Counted from the first letter of the stretch, positions 10,330-21,151 are shown. The stretch: 64,000 bases of DNA from Zygnema cylindricum (GCA_037447655.1 JBBHKE010000396.1:103496-167495), one strand, 5' to 3'. Program-made: numbers and translations. The notes: generated by a model from the sequence alone, not told the origin.

Positions 10330-11280
10330 ACTCCGGCGCTAGGAATACCACAATTGATCCCGGTGTTGTGGCGTCAGTAAATTTCCCATGGCGAAAGGCA
10401 TCTCTCGGTGGAAAATTTTAGCACGGTCGGCGATCAAGTTTTCGACGGTTCATCTGCCATCCATTTCCGGGAGGACCACCGCTTGGGCCGAGGGAGCCCC
10501 GGGCGGAATGGGATGTCGTCCGAATAAAATGAAGTAAGGACTAAAAAAATGGAGACAAGCCTGTTTGCTGAATCTGTATCTCATGGCAATCCAAAGCACC
10601 CTTCTATCCCACTCTCCCAAGTCCTCTTCAACTGCATATTTTAGTAGTGACCGCTTCACTGTCTGTACGCACCTTTCGGCCAAACCGTCGGCTTGAGGGT
10701 GGTCCCGACTGGTAAGTCGATGGTCGATGAGGCATTTCTCCAAAAGTTTGGTAAATTCTCAAGCGACTTTTGATCCCTGGTCTGTCAAAATCTCTGCTGG
10801 CGCTCCAAATTCTGACAGGACTCTGTGCAAGAAGGCGTCGGCAATGGACTTAGACTCCTTTCAGGGCAGAACCGCAAGCTCTATCCATTTTGAAAAACGT
10901 TCAATCATGACCAGGAAGAAACGATTCCCACGTCGGCTAGTCGGAAGAGGTCCCAAAAGATCCAAAAACCACCGATAAAACATTCCCCGGATAGGAAAAG
11001 AATGAAGCTCAGTCCCGCCCTTTTTGTCAAAAAATGCCTTAATTCAATCGCAGAAAGAGCAAGTCTGTACAATTCGGTTGACTTGGGCCCTCAACCCGTG
11101 CCACCAATAAGAACTTGTAACTAGGGAAGTGGTCCGCTTTTGTTCGAAGTGTCCGCATTGCTTATGGAGATTGGTAAACAAAGTTTCTCGATCTGATGGA
11201 GGAGGAACCACTTTCCTCGTACTGTCTGACCATTTCTGGAGGAGGACGCCTTGGTCCCATTCATACGCCTCCATCTGGGT
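10330..11280 (-). pseudogene. Ty3/gypsy integrase
   Basis: The N-terminal zinc domain is at 11274-11044 (LHKQCGHFEQKR, then CSFC: the HHCC pattern). The core follows with FLDLLGPLPTS (first D), ILTDQGSKV (second D) and DHPQADGLAERCVQTVKR (E), then FGRHPIPPGAP. Stops interrupt the frame at about 10860 and 10760. The motif order and the DHPQADGLAER signature mark it as Ty3/gypsy, of a type I associate with moss genomes (from memory, not searched). Confidence 0.85.
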
Positions 11281-11384
11281 CTAAACTTGGGAAAATTGAA
11301 CTCACGCCAAATGGGGAAGAGGAGATCCCCGCTGGAGAGATTGGAGAGCTCTGGAGTCATTCCATATGTCTTTTCGTCCGGCTC

Positions 11385-11636
11385 CTAAGGGTGCTTGCTC
11401 GTTGTCCATATCGCCATCCTCTGCAGTATTTCAAACAACTTACCTTCCACCACCAAGAAGGGAAGTTGAATCTGGACTTGTTGGCTCGCGTCATCGGAAA
11501 ATTTGATTGTCATAGACTTGATGATTCTGTGGACCAGTTGGTTTCTACTGTTGACCGTGCTCAAGCAAATGTCGCTTGGGCAGTTTTCAAATCGGAGTTC
11601 CTTGGGCATTGGCTGTAAAGCCGAAGTGGTGATCAA
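11385..11636 (-). pseudogene. Probable gypsy protease region
   Basis: A short open frame between gag and integrase with no clear catalytic Asp motif. Position and a hydrophobic LPFLVVEGKLFEIL strand suggest the retropepsin region. The gap from here to integrase (11275-11384) is far too short for RT and RNase H, so those domains have been deleted. Confidence 0.35.
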
Positions 11637-12043
11637 ATTTCGGAGTGCCCGGTATCAACCACTACGTCCTTATATCCTCCGTATCCGTTTAATTTGAAGT
11701 TGTCGGTCCGGTTTGGGATGAGCGTCATCAATAACGCCTTGTAATCTCTTTTTATTATAGAGGCTTTGGGTTCTGCGGACAAAAAGACTGATCTGGGCTA
11801 TTTGGCCAAAGTTACCTTCTCCATTCCCAAATGTATTTCCTCTCCTAGTGCCTGAATATAGATATCTTCGAGAAGATTGTGGGACGATGCCAGAGTTTTT
11901 ACATGGGCGAGGGCGTAAAGCTAAAGGTAACTTACTAGCATAACAACTAGTTTGGAGGAAGGAGGTTAAGTATTAAACAATGAAATGGAGAAACCAGGTT
12001 CCTCCGGTTTTTTTGGCTTCCCCCCACTTGCTTCCTCATTTTT

Positions 12044-12634
12044 TTAGTCTAAATCCGGTGCGGGAGGAGTTCCTGGGATGTCGTTCTCCGAGCATTCAGC
12101 CATGTATCTTTCAAACCAATCTTGGTTGCTCCTTTCTTTCTCTAGTGCCTTTTTTTCTAGCCTTTTCTGTTTTTCCATTTGGTAATTTTTTAAACCGAGA
12201 GGCAGTTTTTTGGTGGTAGAGAGTGGTGGTTGGTTTGGTTTGATTCCGAGGCCAATGTTATTTTTCAGAATTACTGCCCGAGGAGTGAAAGATAATGGTC
12301 CCTTGACTTTCCTGTTTTGGTCCTCTTGGGCCATTTTTTGTCTAGCCTTCCTCTTCTTCGAATTGGAATGACGAAGTTGTCGGCGACTATCCCCCACTCC
12401 CACATTCCAGGCTCCGGACAGAAAAGTGCGGGCATGGTGGGCCTTGGGAGGTTGTATATCCCAACCCATTACAACGTCATCATCCTCGCCCGCTGTGGAT
12501 TGCTGTTCAAGCTCCATAAGCTTTCGTGATAACTCATGTTTTTGTTGTTGAAGTTTTTGTGCCGCCATAAAAGGAGGGGTCTTGGAGGAGGATACTAAGC
12601 GTAGGGCAGCCAATTCTGGTGCCATTGCGGCCAA
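12044..12634 (-). pseudogene. Probable gypsy gag-like ORF (196 codons)
   Basis: An uninterrupted frame starting MAAMAPELAALRLVSSS. It is rich in Q, K and E, with a basic stretch (SNSKKRKARQKMAQEDQNRK) and a predicted coiled coil near the start (AAQKLQQQKHELSRKLMELEQQ region). No zinc knuckle is present. Its place upstream of protease and integrase on the same strand suggests gag. It could instead be an unrelated captured frame. I do not recognise the family. Confidence 0.4.
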
Positions 12635-12659
12635 TTGCAGACTTTGCCGTTAAACGATC

Positions 12660-13235
12660 CTGTAATCCTGTATCTTCCATTAGACCACATAATTCAAGAA
12701 GCCTCTAGGCAGTTTTTGACTGACCCACTTTCAGCTAAGACCACTCATACCCAAGCAGACAAATAGATAATTTGACTGCACCTTTGTGCAGTCTGGACTC
12801 CTTTAAGTTTGTAACAAACAAAATCACAAATAACGCCTAACCAGGCGATAAGTTATAAAGTGGCAAAGATGCCAAGATTTATACAAGCTCTCTAGGAGAG
12901 TGGCGGCTACCTCCTAAATTCTCTAAGTCCTAAACCCCTCTCACAACCCCTATCTGCTAAAGTAGGCTCCAATTAGGAGACTGTACAGTATAAAAAGATA
13001 CCATGGTCGATGTCTTTTTGTACGCCTTAAGTATGACAAGGCCATGGAGTGGACGCTTGTCTTTTTTGGACTCGTGCTCATGCTCCGGGATTCACGCTTC
13101 CGAATGCTAACTTCCCACGTGGCACCAGGTCATGTCACGAACTAAAAACTGCCAAAGCGGCCATTCCGCGATCTCGGCAATGATACGTGCCGTCGGATCC
13201 AAACTAGCTTTTAATACTAGTTGTAGAAACAAATG
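12660..13235 (-). repeat. Divergent D-type LTR, partial
   Basis: Colinear with the LTR of copia D on the minus strand. Shared blocks are AAGAAGCCTCTAGG, AAGCTCTCTAGGAGAG (TCTCTGGGAGAG in D), TTCTCTAAGTCCTA, CACGTGGCA and GCGATCTCGGCAATGAT. The start side is truncated at about 13235. It lies just upstream of the gypsy gag-like frame and might be that element's LTR. Confidence 0.6.
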
Positions 13236-13261
13236 GCCGGTACATTTGTTTCGTGCGAGTT

Positions 13262-13708
13262 CATTTTCGCTTGGATTTGGTATTGGCATTCACATTGACA
13301 TTGGCATTCGCATTTGCATTGACATTGATATTGACATTCACAATCACATTTGTCACTGGCATTGCTAGTGACATTGATATTAAGATTGGCATTCGCGTTG
13401 TCATTGAACAAGGCAATGGCATAGACATTGACATTCGCAGTGGCAATGAGATTATTAACATTAGCATTGACATTGACCCTGACATTAACATTGGTATTGG
13501 CATTGAATTGACATTCGCATTGGCGTTGATACTGACAATGGCATTGAAATTGACATTAATATAGACATAGACATAAACATTGGCATTGAAATTGATATTG
13601 GCGTCAACATTGAAATTGCCATTGACATTGATATTGACATTGGCATTGACAATGACATTGGCATCGGCATTGACCTTGACATAGATATTGGCATTAACAT
13701 GTGCATAC
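13262..13708. repeat. ATTGRC hexamer/dodecamer minisatellite
   Basis: About 440 bp of imperfect CATTGACATTGG-type repeats with scattered single-base variants. Because the period is a multiple of three, several frames stay open for long stretches (for example runs of I-D-I-D or M-P-M-S), but these are not genes. The array ends exactly where copia A4 homology starts. Confidence 0.95.
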
Positions 13709-16258
13709 CTTTACAGATGATTATAGTCGATTAACTATAGTTTATTTTTTGAAAAGTAAACATGAAGTCTTTGCAAAATTTAATGAGTAAAAGGCTTGGG
13801 TTGAAAATTTGCATGAGAGAAAAATAGCAGGATTTAGATCTGATAACAGAGGGGAATACATTTCTACTAAGTTTGCTGCTTTTTCAAAACTACATGGAAT
13901 TTCACATCACCTAACTGTTCTTTATTCTCCAGAACAAAACGGTGTTTCGAAGAGAATAAATAAGACAATATCACAGTTTGCTAGGACAATAATGACTGAT
14001 ATAAACATATATTTGAAATTTTGGGCTGAGGCTATGAATTGTGCAGCTTATGTCTGAAACACGTTAGAAAAAAGGGCATTAAAATATAAAACTCCCTGGA
14101 AAATGTGGAGAGGACACAAACCAGATGTAAGTCATTACAAGGTTTTTGTAAGTAAAATTTTCATGCTAGATAATGATCCGCAAAAATGGAAGTTAGAGCC
14201 AAAAGGCATACATGGGTTATTTATAGGGTATGATGATCATGCCAAAGGTTTTACAATGTATGTCACTAAGAGATATAGAGTTGTGGTAGCCAGAAACATC
14301 ATAGTGATGGATGAGAGAAAATTAGTAGATTTATTTAATAAGCGTATAAATAAGAAAAAAGATCAGAGTGTTGATTATATTGTTTTTGAAAATAATCCAA
14401 TGCTTTTCAAAAAAATTACAGAAAATGCATCTAAACAAACTCAAAGTGACCATTCACTACCACAGAGTGACTTGCCTGCAAGAGAACCATCTCCTCCACT
14501 AGAAATAGGACCTTTTATGCCTGAAAGAGTTGTAGAGACTCCTCTGCCTGAAGCTCAAACCGAATCACAAGCGGAATCACATGTATAAAGGAGGAGGACC
14601 GAGCCATCTATACCAACGAGAGTATTTCTAAGTGGAGTCAAGCGAAGTGCGCAACTCAGGAGAGCGGATGTAGCATTTGCTTACTCGGTACACACAGGAG
14701 AGCCTCTAACATTGACATAAAAAACCCGTGTGATAAAAAAGAACACTAGGTGGAAGCAATCAATGAAAAAATGAAGTCGACCACGAAGGAAAAAACTTGG
14801 GATTTGGTGGAATTTCCTCAAGGAAGAGAGGCTATTGGGAGTAAATGGGTGTTTAAATAAAAATTGAACCTAGATAATACCATAGACAGGTATAAGGCTA
14901 GATTGGTGGCTAAGGGATATAATCAAAAGGAGGGAATAGATTATATGGAAACTTTCTCGCCTGTTGTGAAGTTTCCATCTGTCCACATCATACTTACATT
15001 AGCTTCCATGGAGGATTTTGACATTCACCAGATGGATGTCAAGACTGCTTTTTTGCATGGTTATTTTGACGAGGTCATGTATATAAAGCACCCTGAAGGG
15101 TATAAGGAAGTAGGAAAAGAAAATCTTGTGTGCAGACTTTTAAAATCTTTGTATGGCCTAAAACATGCCCGTAAGCAGTGGAACCGAAGTTAGATGAGTT
15201 TTTGACAAGATTAGGGTTTACGAGAATTAGCTCTCACCATTTGGTATACTTGATTTGTGGTGATAATCGTGTTGAGGTGATATTCATTATTGTGTATGTT
15301 GATGATCTGCTGCTAATCAATTTGAACAAAGAAAGATTCGCTAGAGTAAATAAGCTCTTAATTCACAATTTGAAATGAAGGATTTAGGTGAGGCAAAATA
15401 AATCCTTGGAATACAAGTTGAAAGAGATAGAGAAAAGAAAATAATTAGGCTAATTCAAAAAGAAGTGATATGATACATGTTGGAAAATTTTGGCTTGGCT
15501 GATGCCAAAGGTTGTACAACTCCTATGGAGTTAAGGCAAAAGCTTGAAGGAATTGAGCATGAGTTTGGAGTCTTGTTAGTAGGGAACTCATAATTGAATA
15601 ACAAAAGTTTATGTCTCATGTACCCAACAGACAAGTAGTAGGAAGTCTCATTTACTTCATGAATTGTATTAGGCGCGACATAGGTGCAGCTGTTGGTGCG
15701 TTGAGTAGAAGTATGCAAAATCCACGAAGAAAAGACTAGGAAGGGTCTTAAGATATCTTGTTGGGACCAGAAAACTTGGGTGGGATAAGGTTAGCATTAA
15801 TACTTGGGGTGATGCTAGCTATGGTGATGTGCCTAGTAAGAAATCTACGACTGGGTATGTTATTCAGATTGGAAGTGGAACTTGTAGTTGGAGTATTAAA
15901 CTTCAAAAAGACACGGCTCAATCTACTATTGTAGCTGAATACATGGCTGCAAGCTTTGGATTAAGCCATTTCTTCAAGATTTCGGTTTTACTCAACACAC
16001 GACACAAATAATGCGGTGTGACAATCTAACAACCATTTCTGTGGCTACAAACCCAAGTCACAATTTTAAGAGTAAACATATGGACATTCGGTTACATTTG
16101 GTACGAGAGAAAGCTTTTGTAAGAGTTGTCCAACTTTGCTATTTGCCACATGAGAAAATTATTGCGGATATGTTGACAAAAGCCCTTCCCGCTCCTAAGT
16201 TGGAGTACTGCAAAAAAACTTGTGGTCTAAGTGAGCAATTCTTCTAAATCTTAAGGGG
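13706..16258 (+). pseudogene. Copia A4: pol (integrase to RNase H)
   Basis: Begins within integrase (TFTDDYSRLTIVYFLKSK), with FRSDNRGEY and SPEQNGVSKRINK. The linker is at 14103-14588, RT at 14864-15193 ([15 protein letters not shown]) and 15178-15378 (YVDDLLLI), and RNase H at 15829-16247 (SASKKSTTGYV-like, TIVAEYMAAS, CDNLTTISVATNPSHNF, ADMLTKALPAPKLEYC). At least six stops or frameshifts break it. The 5' half of the element is missing, its place taken by the minisatellite. The polypurine tract TTAAGGGGAG (16251-16260) ends it. Confidence 0.9.
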
Positions 16259-16260
16259 AG

Positions 16261-16896
16261 AATTGAAAATTAAGCTTTAGTAAGTCTTAGAAATTTGAGT
16301 CTAAGACATAATATTTTTGGACGATCATTTGTTCGATATTTAACGAGATTTGGTGTGGATTTTTGTAATATCTACTCGAGTACTTAACTTTGTCTCGGAT
16401 TTTTAGGTTTTAGATACTGTGACTAAACAATTCTAGTCCAAGCACTTAGAATTTTGTCAGTTGATTTTCAAATGAACCCTTTACATACGTTTTAGATTTT
16501 TTCTAGATCTTTGAATATTTAGTTCAATTAGGAATGATGAGTTTGACACATAATGTACATTATACAGAGTTAAAGAAATAAGAGCACTAAGTGCAATTTA
16601 AGGTGTATTATGATGTATTGTCTTTGATATGTCTGTTGTATATGTTTGTTTGGTTGAAAGACCTCATTTATTTGTAGTTTTGTATCTTACAGTATTGATT
16701 TAGTCTGATAGGTATTCATTTTTGGGTTTGCTTCTGCTAATATGTGCAAAAATGACTCAACTCCTACTGGCCCAAGTGCTCCTCTTTGCCTTAGTGCTCC
16801 AACTGCTCCTCCAAGGACGAATATTCCAGCTGGCGTAAGTGTGACTCAAAGTACAAGTGGATCCTGACCAAGCTAGTATACCCATGACCTTCAACA
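16261..16896 (+). repeat. LTR of copia family A (3' LTR of A4)
   Basis: Begins AATTGAAAATTAAG after the polypurine tract and ends ACCTTCAACA. It contains the LTR-encoded gag start at 16741 (MCKNDSTPTGPSAPL). It shares the full length with 2137-2820 and is clearly diverged from it. The sequence after 16896 is a different LTR type. Confidence 0.8.
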
Positions 16897-17349
16897 AGCA
16901 CACAAACCGCCAAATGACCACTCCGGTACATCCGCTCCACTGTGAGCTGTCCGATCTAAAGTCGATAATTTAATTACATCCGTTGAAATTCAATGTCGTT
17001 TCGTGTATGTCATTCCGTTTCGTAATCCGTTAAATGGAATATGTAAAATGGCACATTTTTAAAAACGAATCACACCCCATGTACGAAACGTTTGATCAAG
17101 ACCTAACGGATAAGACTGACAACTACGCCGTACGGCGGTCATCCTGTAAGATCTACGATCAAATCCCGGTCTGACCGCCTAACTTTTGCTAAGAGCTTTG
17201 CCTCTTGCTCCTTTAGTTTGTATCCCCAACAACCTAAGGCAGCCATGGCTGTCTTTAAGTCCTCAGTGACTATGACAAGTGTGAGGGCTTAAGAACCTTT
17301 ATAGACAAACTGACAAAAAACAGAAAAATAGAAAATACCTTTTTCAACA
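16897..17349 (-). repeat. D-type LTR, truncated at its 3' end
   Basis: On the minus strand this starts TGTTGAAAAAGGTATTTTC at 17349 and runs to the CACAAACCGCC block shared with LTR D. It includes the tRNA-like module (CTAACGGATAAG at about 17109; GATCAAATCC at about 17158) and the GCAGCCATGGCTG block. It is cut by the end of LTR A at 16896. Confidence 0.6.
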
Positions 17350-17717
17350 CCGTCCGCTCGTAAATTGGTATTCAATGACGTCCGTTCAATCTTGACGGCG
17401 AGCATAATTTTTTTTGCGTCAGTTTGTACTTTGCGGCCGTTGTTTTTTTTCCGGTTCCATGTTTTCCCAGTTTGATTGATTCCCCATTAAATGAAGTACT
17501 TTCGCGTTATTTGGTTAAATGTTTATCAGACCCTATGTATCCAACAATTCATCTACGACTCAGCGGATAAGGAAATCGACTTTTCAAACTCTATAGGACC
17601 TAGAATAAAATCCAGGTCTCTCAGTGTATTTTGTTAAAAGGACTCCCTTTGTCTCTCTCTCTCTCTCTTTAGTCTACACCTTTTTTGCTAGGAGGCAACC
17701 ATAGTGGCTCTCTACCT

Positions 17718-17807
<90 letters not shown>

Positions 17808-17839
17808 GTCTAGAAATAAACATAATGACTTGAGAATTG
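17350..17839 (-). repeat. Another D-type LTR start region (reverse), with CT microsatellite
   Basis: The reverse complement matches the D-type LTR at 38440-38700: GCCATGGTGACTC-like block, TTTAGTCTRCACCTT, ATAAAATCCAGGT and CGACTCAGCGGATAAGG. It is oriented head-to-head with the LTR that starts at 17840. Confidence 0.65.
17721..17815. repeat. (CT)n microsatellite
   Basis: About 95 bp of almost pure CT dinucleotides, interrupted by TTCTCTTT near 17777. The corresponding GA tract in the other D-type LTR (about 38446-38462) is much shorter, so the array expanded here. The serine-leucine open frame through it is an artefact of the repeat. Confidence 0.97.
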
Positions 17840-17881
17840 TTGAAAAAGCAATTCTCAAGTCACTAGTTTATTTTCTAGACT
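17809..17881. repeat. Palindrome at the head-to-head LTR junction
   Basis: Inner stem 17826-17839 and 17849-17862 (TGACTTGAGAATTG with CAATTCTCAAGTCA) is a perfect 14 bp around a 9-base loop. Outer arms GTCTAGAAATAAAC and GTTTATTTTCTAGAC pair with one bulge. The palindrome is formed by the starts of two inverted D-type LTRs. Confidence 0.85.
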
Positions 17882-18741
17882 TGTTGTTATATGACACCCG
17901 GCGTAGCAGTAGCAGTTGCTAAAGTAGTAGCCATCACAAAACCAACGATAAGAAGCACTCAAGATACTAACTTTGATCCACTGCAAAAGGCAGTCAATAG
18001 AGCCAAATGGCCCCAAAGTGTATAAGAGTACAGTTTACCGCGTGTGCTAACAACTCACAAAGTTTCAAACAAAACGCCGAATTAACCCAAGAGTATAGCC
18101 CAGAGAATATCCCTTAAACTGCATATATGTGCTACTTGAAACCCCATAAAAATGAATACATATAATTTACTAAGTCCTCGATTTTATACAAATAAATTCT
18201 ACTACTACCTAACTAGCCAATCACAACACTGTAGAGATTGTTACGGTACTCTTTAACCGTATTCAATGTAATCTAACTGGATACCTAATGTATGTTAAAT
18301 TCCTCAACCGTATGTCTATTGATTTGTTCTAGCAAAAAAATCCTACCCGTCTAGAGACGATTTTATTTAACCATACATACAACTAAACGAATACACGTGG
18401 CGACAAACTCCCGTTTCCACAAAGTTATCACCAACATTGAAACCTTATACGTGACGAGAACCACCGCGTCACAATGGTCCACTTTCATATTCTGGTAAGT
18501 ATTTTTCGGTCCGATCTTGTCCATCAGACAGTATGTCATACTTAAGTAGTGCGCACCATTACAATATCCTTCGTTTACTTATGAATCGTAAGATGTGATC
18601 ACATTAGATTAGTACAGTCTAGATTGCCAATTTACACTAACTTCCAACACGCAATTTGGAAACAACTCTGAAAATGTTTCTAAGTTCGTATTTTCTTGAA
18701 ATAGAATATAGAGAGGACTAAAGTTTTTTAAAACTAGCACA
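17882..18741 (-). repeat. 3' LTR of copia E
   Basis: Minus-strand sequence starting TGTGCTAGTTTT (after polypurine remnant 18742-18752) and ending ATAACAACA at 17882. An ATG at 17934 opens MATTLATATATPGV and leads to the LTR end, showing that the ancestral gag start lay about 50 bases inside the LTR. In the 5' LTR this ATG is lost. Confidence 0.85.
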
Positions 18742-18837
18742 CCACTAAAGGCTTAGACTCTCTCAACCACTTAACCCACAAGCATCTTTGCAAAACTGTA
18801 ACTTAGGAGCAGGTAAGGCCTTTGTCAACATGTCGGC
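18742..18837 (-). pseudogene. Copia E pol, last codons (3' of the D insertion)
   Basis: Encodes ADMLTKALPAPKLQFCKDACGL, the copia C terminus. It continues the frame that stops at 33430 in PDEKMV. The two halves do not rejoin perfectly: one base is missing and no target duplication is visible. Confidence 0.8.
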
Positions 18838-19374
18838 TGAAACTCTGAGACCTCCATAAGTCCTCAGAGTGGACAGCTTCCAAGAAGCCTCTAGGATAAT
18901 CCTGACCACTTTGTGTTTCAGCAAAAATAACTGCCACCCTGGCAGACAAAAACTCTAACCATCTGTACCACTGTGAAGGCAAGACTCCCCTGAGTCAATA
19001 GCAAAAAGAATCTCTGAATTTGCTCCCTTGAGCAGTAAGTTATGGAGGGTCAAAGTTGACCTTTTGTACAAAAGCTCTCTGGGAGAGAGGGTCCTATCTT
19101 CTAATTTTTCTAAGTCCTATCTCTCTCACATACTCTATCTACTAATGTACGGAACCAATCAGATTACAGTTTCGTACGCAAAAGTACAGCTGCTGGTCTA
19201 CTTTGTGTACGCACACTGTACGACATGGCCTAAATGTCCACACGTGGTATGTTCGGATTCGCTCCTTTAATCCTCGGAGATGTCGCGCTCCAATGTAACA
19301 TCGCCACGTGTCATCCGATGTGGCGATGCCCACAAACCGCCGAATTCTTCTTCCGCGATCTCGGCGCTAATTCT
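18838..19374 (-). repeat. 3' LTR of copia D, distal half
   Basis: Runs from the ATTCT target duplication (19370-19374) to the LTR terminus AGAGTTTCA (18838). It is colinear with 32384-32920 of the 5' LTR and includes the last codons before the primer site (MEVSEF in the 5' LTR). Confidence 0.9.
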
Positions 19375-19677
19375 TGTTGATTTCAGTGAAATCCAAGATT
19401 CGGTATGTTCATACTAGGGAAAAGTGAGCCGGCCAGGGCTCGAACCTGGGACCTCTGACTTGAGCTGTCAGCGCACTAACCACTGTGCCACCACCTCGAT
19501 GTAGAGCCTCGCGGGTCCAAACCTATTTCATTTAGGCGGGTTCAAGTGTGACGTATCACATTCTACCCCGTATTGAACCGGCATTCACGTGCCAATCTAA
19601 CACCCCCCCTAACTGGAAGGTCGGTCACACCATCCGCAATCCGGCTGGCTCTGATACCATGTTGATTTCAGTGAAAA
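19375..19677 (-). mobile_element. TRIM (miniature LTR retrotransposon), 5' LTR truncated
   Basis: Reading the minus strand: the last 18 bases of a 5' LTR (19677-19660, ending AAATCAACA), a classical primer site TGGTATCAGAGCC (19659-19647), a 36-base internal region, a G-rich polypurine tract (19611-19603), and a 228-bp 3' LTR (19602-19375) starting TGTTAGATTGGC and ending AAATCAACA. The shared 17-base LTR end, primer site and polypurine tract establish the TRIM structure. It has no coding capacity. Unlike the copia elements around it, it uses the 3' end of initiator tRNA. Most of its 5' LTR is missing where copia C abuts. Confidence 0.85.
19425..19497 (-). ncRNA. tRNA-like cloverleaf inside the TRIM LTR
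   Basis: The 73-base sequence folds as a tRNA: acceptor GAGGTGG with CCGGCTC (6 of 7 pairs, one G-G), D stem GCAC/GTGC, anticodon stem CTGAC/GTCAG with a 7-base loop AGCTCAA, T stem CCAGG/CCTGG with loop TTCGAGC. The Pol III A box (TGGCACAGTGGTTAG) and B box (GGTTCGAGCCC) are both intact. Position 33 is G rather than the normal U, so a decoding tRNA is unlikely. A Pol III promoter or RNA-structure role is more plausible. Loop positions 34-36 read CTC. Confidence 0.8.
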
Positions 19678-20476
19678 TGTTGTTCTAAAACCACCGGTGC
19701 AGGTGGAGGAGCAGCAGTAGTAGTAGAAGTAGACATGATACACTCTCAAAAGCTATCAAGAATCCTACCAAATAGATGTTCTTAAGTGCTCACCAAATCT
19801 TATACAAGCATCCAAACCTCACAAAACTCTATCACAATACAGAGTAGCATAAACACTGATAACTCCCAAAGTTATAACACAATTGACCTCACAACACTCA
19901 AGATATAATACTCAAAAGTTTCCCAAAAACTGTCTGCAGTGTTACTACTTGGAAGTTTGGATACATAATATGCTATGAGTCCTAAGTCTTATACTTGTGT
20001 TGAACTGGCAACACCATTGTACTTGAGAGGTACATCAAACCACCAAGCTACTACTAATCTGTCAAGCTACCATTGAGCTATCACTAAGCTACCACTGAGC
20101 TATCACTAAGCTAACTAGAATCGTATCTATCGCAGTTGCTCTATCCTGTACAGAATCACATTAAGAATATTAGATGTTGCGTTGTCCGTACGAACCATAT
20201 CAAACATAATCATGGTTGCCTTGTCCTGTCTGTGTTGAACCTTTGCTGCTGCGCTGCTCTGCTGCTGCGCTGCTCTGCTGTATAGTAGCTGCTCTGCTGC
20301 TGCGCTGCTCTGCTGTATAGCAGCTGCTCTGTTGTATAGCAGCTGCTCTGCTGTATAGCAACTGCGCTGCTATGTTGTATAGCAGCTGCGCTGCTTTGTC
20401 TGTATAGCAGCTGCGCTGCTTTGTTTGTAAAGCAGCTGCGCTGCTCTGAGACTGAAAGCTTTCCAAATAGACAACA
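19678..20476 (-). repeat. 3' LTR of copia C1
   Basis: 799 bp. The upstream part (20230-20460) contains imperfect repeats of GCTGCGCTGCTCTG and TGTATAGCAGCT. The last 60 bases hold the gag start (MSTSTTTAAPPPAPVV). Confidence 0.92.
20230..20460. repeat. CTG/GCTGC-rich tandem repeat in LTR C
   Basis: Alternating GCTGCGCTGCTCTG and TGTATAGCAGCT units. Each contains AGCAGCT or CAGCTG palindromes, so the transcript can form many short hairpins. Homologous arrays with different unit numbers are at 25306-25555 and 27403-27590. Confidence 0.9.
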
Positions 20477-20636
20477 CTCCCCTAAAGCTTTAGACTCAGT
20501 ATCCCGGCGCAGCTGCGGTGATAAAATAGCGCAGCATCGCAGCATAACAATATAGCAATTAGCAAGTCACCCAGTCCCACTACCTCACAATGGTGGAATT
20601 ATCGCAGAGTGTCAGTATAGCAGTGCATCAATTCAA

Positions 20637-21151
20637 CTATTCACTTAATCCCACTGCGTCTCTACAATACTTCAGCTTAGGAGCATGAAGGGCTTTAGTG
20701 AGCATATCAGCAATCATTTTTGCATCTGGCAAATAACATAATTTAATCACTCTAGAGAACACCTTTTCTCTTACAAAGTGTAATTGTACATCCATGTGTT
20801 TGCTTTTGAAGTGATGAGTCAGGTTAGAAGCAATGGCAATGGCAGTCTGGTTATCACACCAGATTACCTCTGGACCAACTTGCATGTATCCTAGTTCCTG
20901 TAACATGGATTTTACCCATAAGAGTTCTTTGAGGGCCGAGCTTGCTGCCATATATTCTGACTCCATTGTCGACTGTGTGCTGTAACCTTTTGAAGTTTGC
21001 TGCTCCAACAGCAAGTACCGTTCCCAATTTGTAAAACGAATCCCGTGGTGGATTTCCGGCTTGGCATGTCGCCATAGCTTGCATCACTCCATGTTTGCAG
21101 CTTGACTTCTCCTCCGCCTAGAGTGAGTTTGAGATCTTTAGTTCCTGCCAA
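20637..21151 (-). pseudogene. Copia C1 RNase H
   Basis: Two overlapping frames (21151-20912 and 21014-20637) joined by a frameshift near 21000. They show LKLTLGGGEVKLQTWSDASYG, then TMESEYMAASSALKELLWV, WCDNQTAIAIASN, HHFKSKHMDVQLHFVREK and ADMLTKAL. These are the expected Asp and Glu RNase H motifs and the copia C terminus. The copy in C2 (25734-26248) is nearly identical and carries the same frameshift, so the two copies share an already broken ancestor or have been homogenised. Confidence 0.88.

Noticed and set aside
13261-13706. Several open frames of 60-100 codons through the ATTGRC array
   Set aside because: Frames stay open because the repeat period is a multiple of three; they have no start context or homology.
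17704-17922. Leucine/serine-rich open frame
   Set aside because: It is the translation of the CT microsatellite.
19420-19602. A stand-alone tRNA-derived SINE
   Set aside because: The flanking primer site, polypurine tract and repeated LTR end show that the tRNA-like part is inside a TRIM LTR.
20200-20545. Ser/Cys/Tyr/Ala repeat protein on the minus strand
   Set aside because: It lies wholly within the CTG-rich part of an LTR; the copies at 25265-25642 and 27298-27597 behave the same way.
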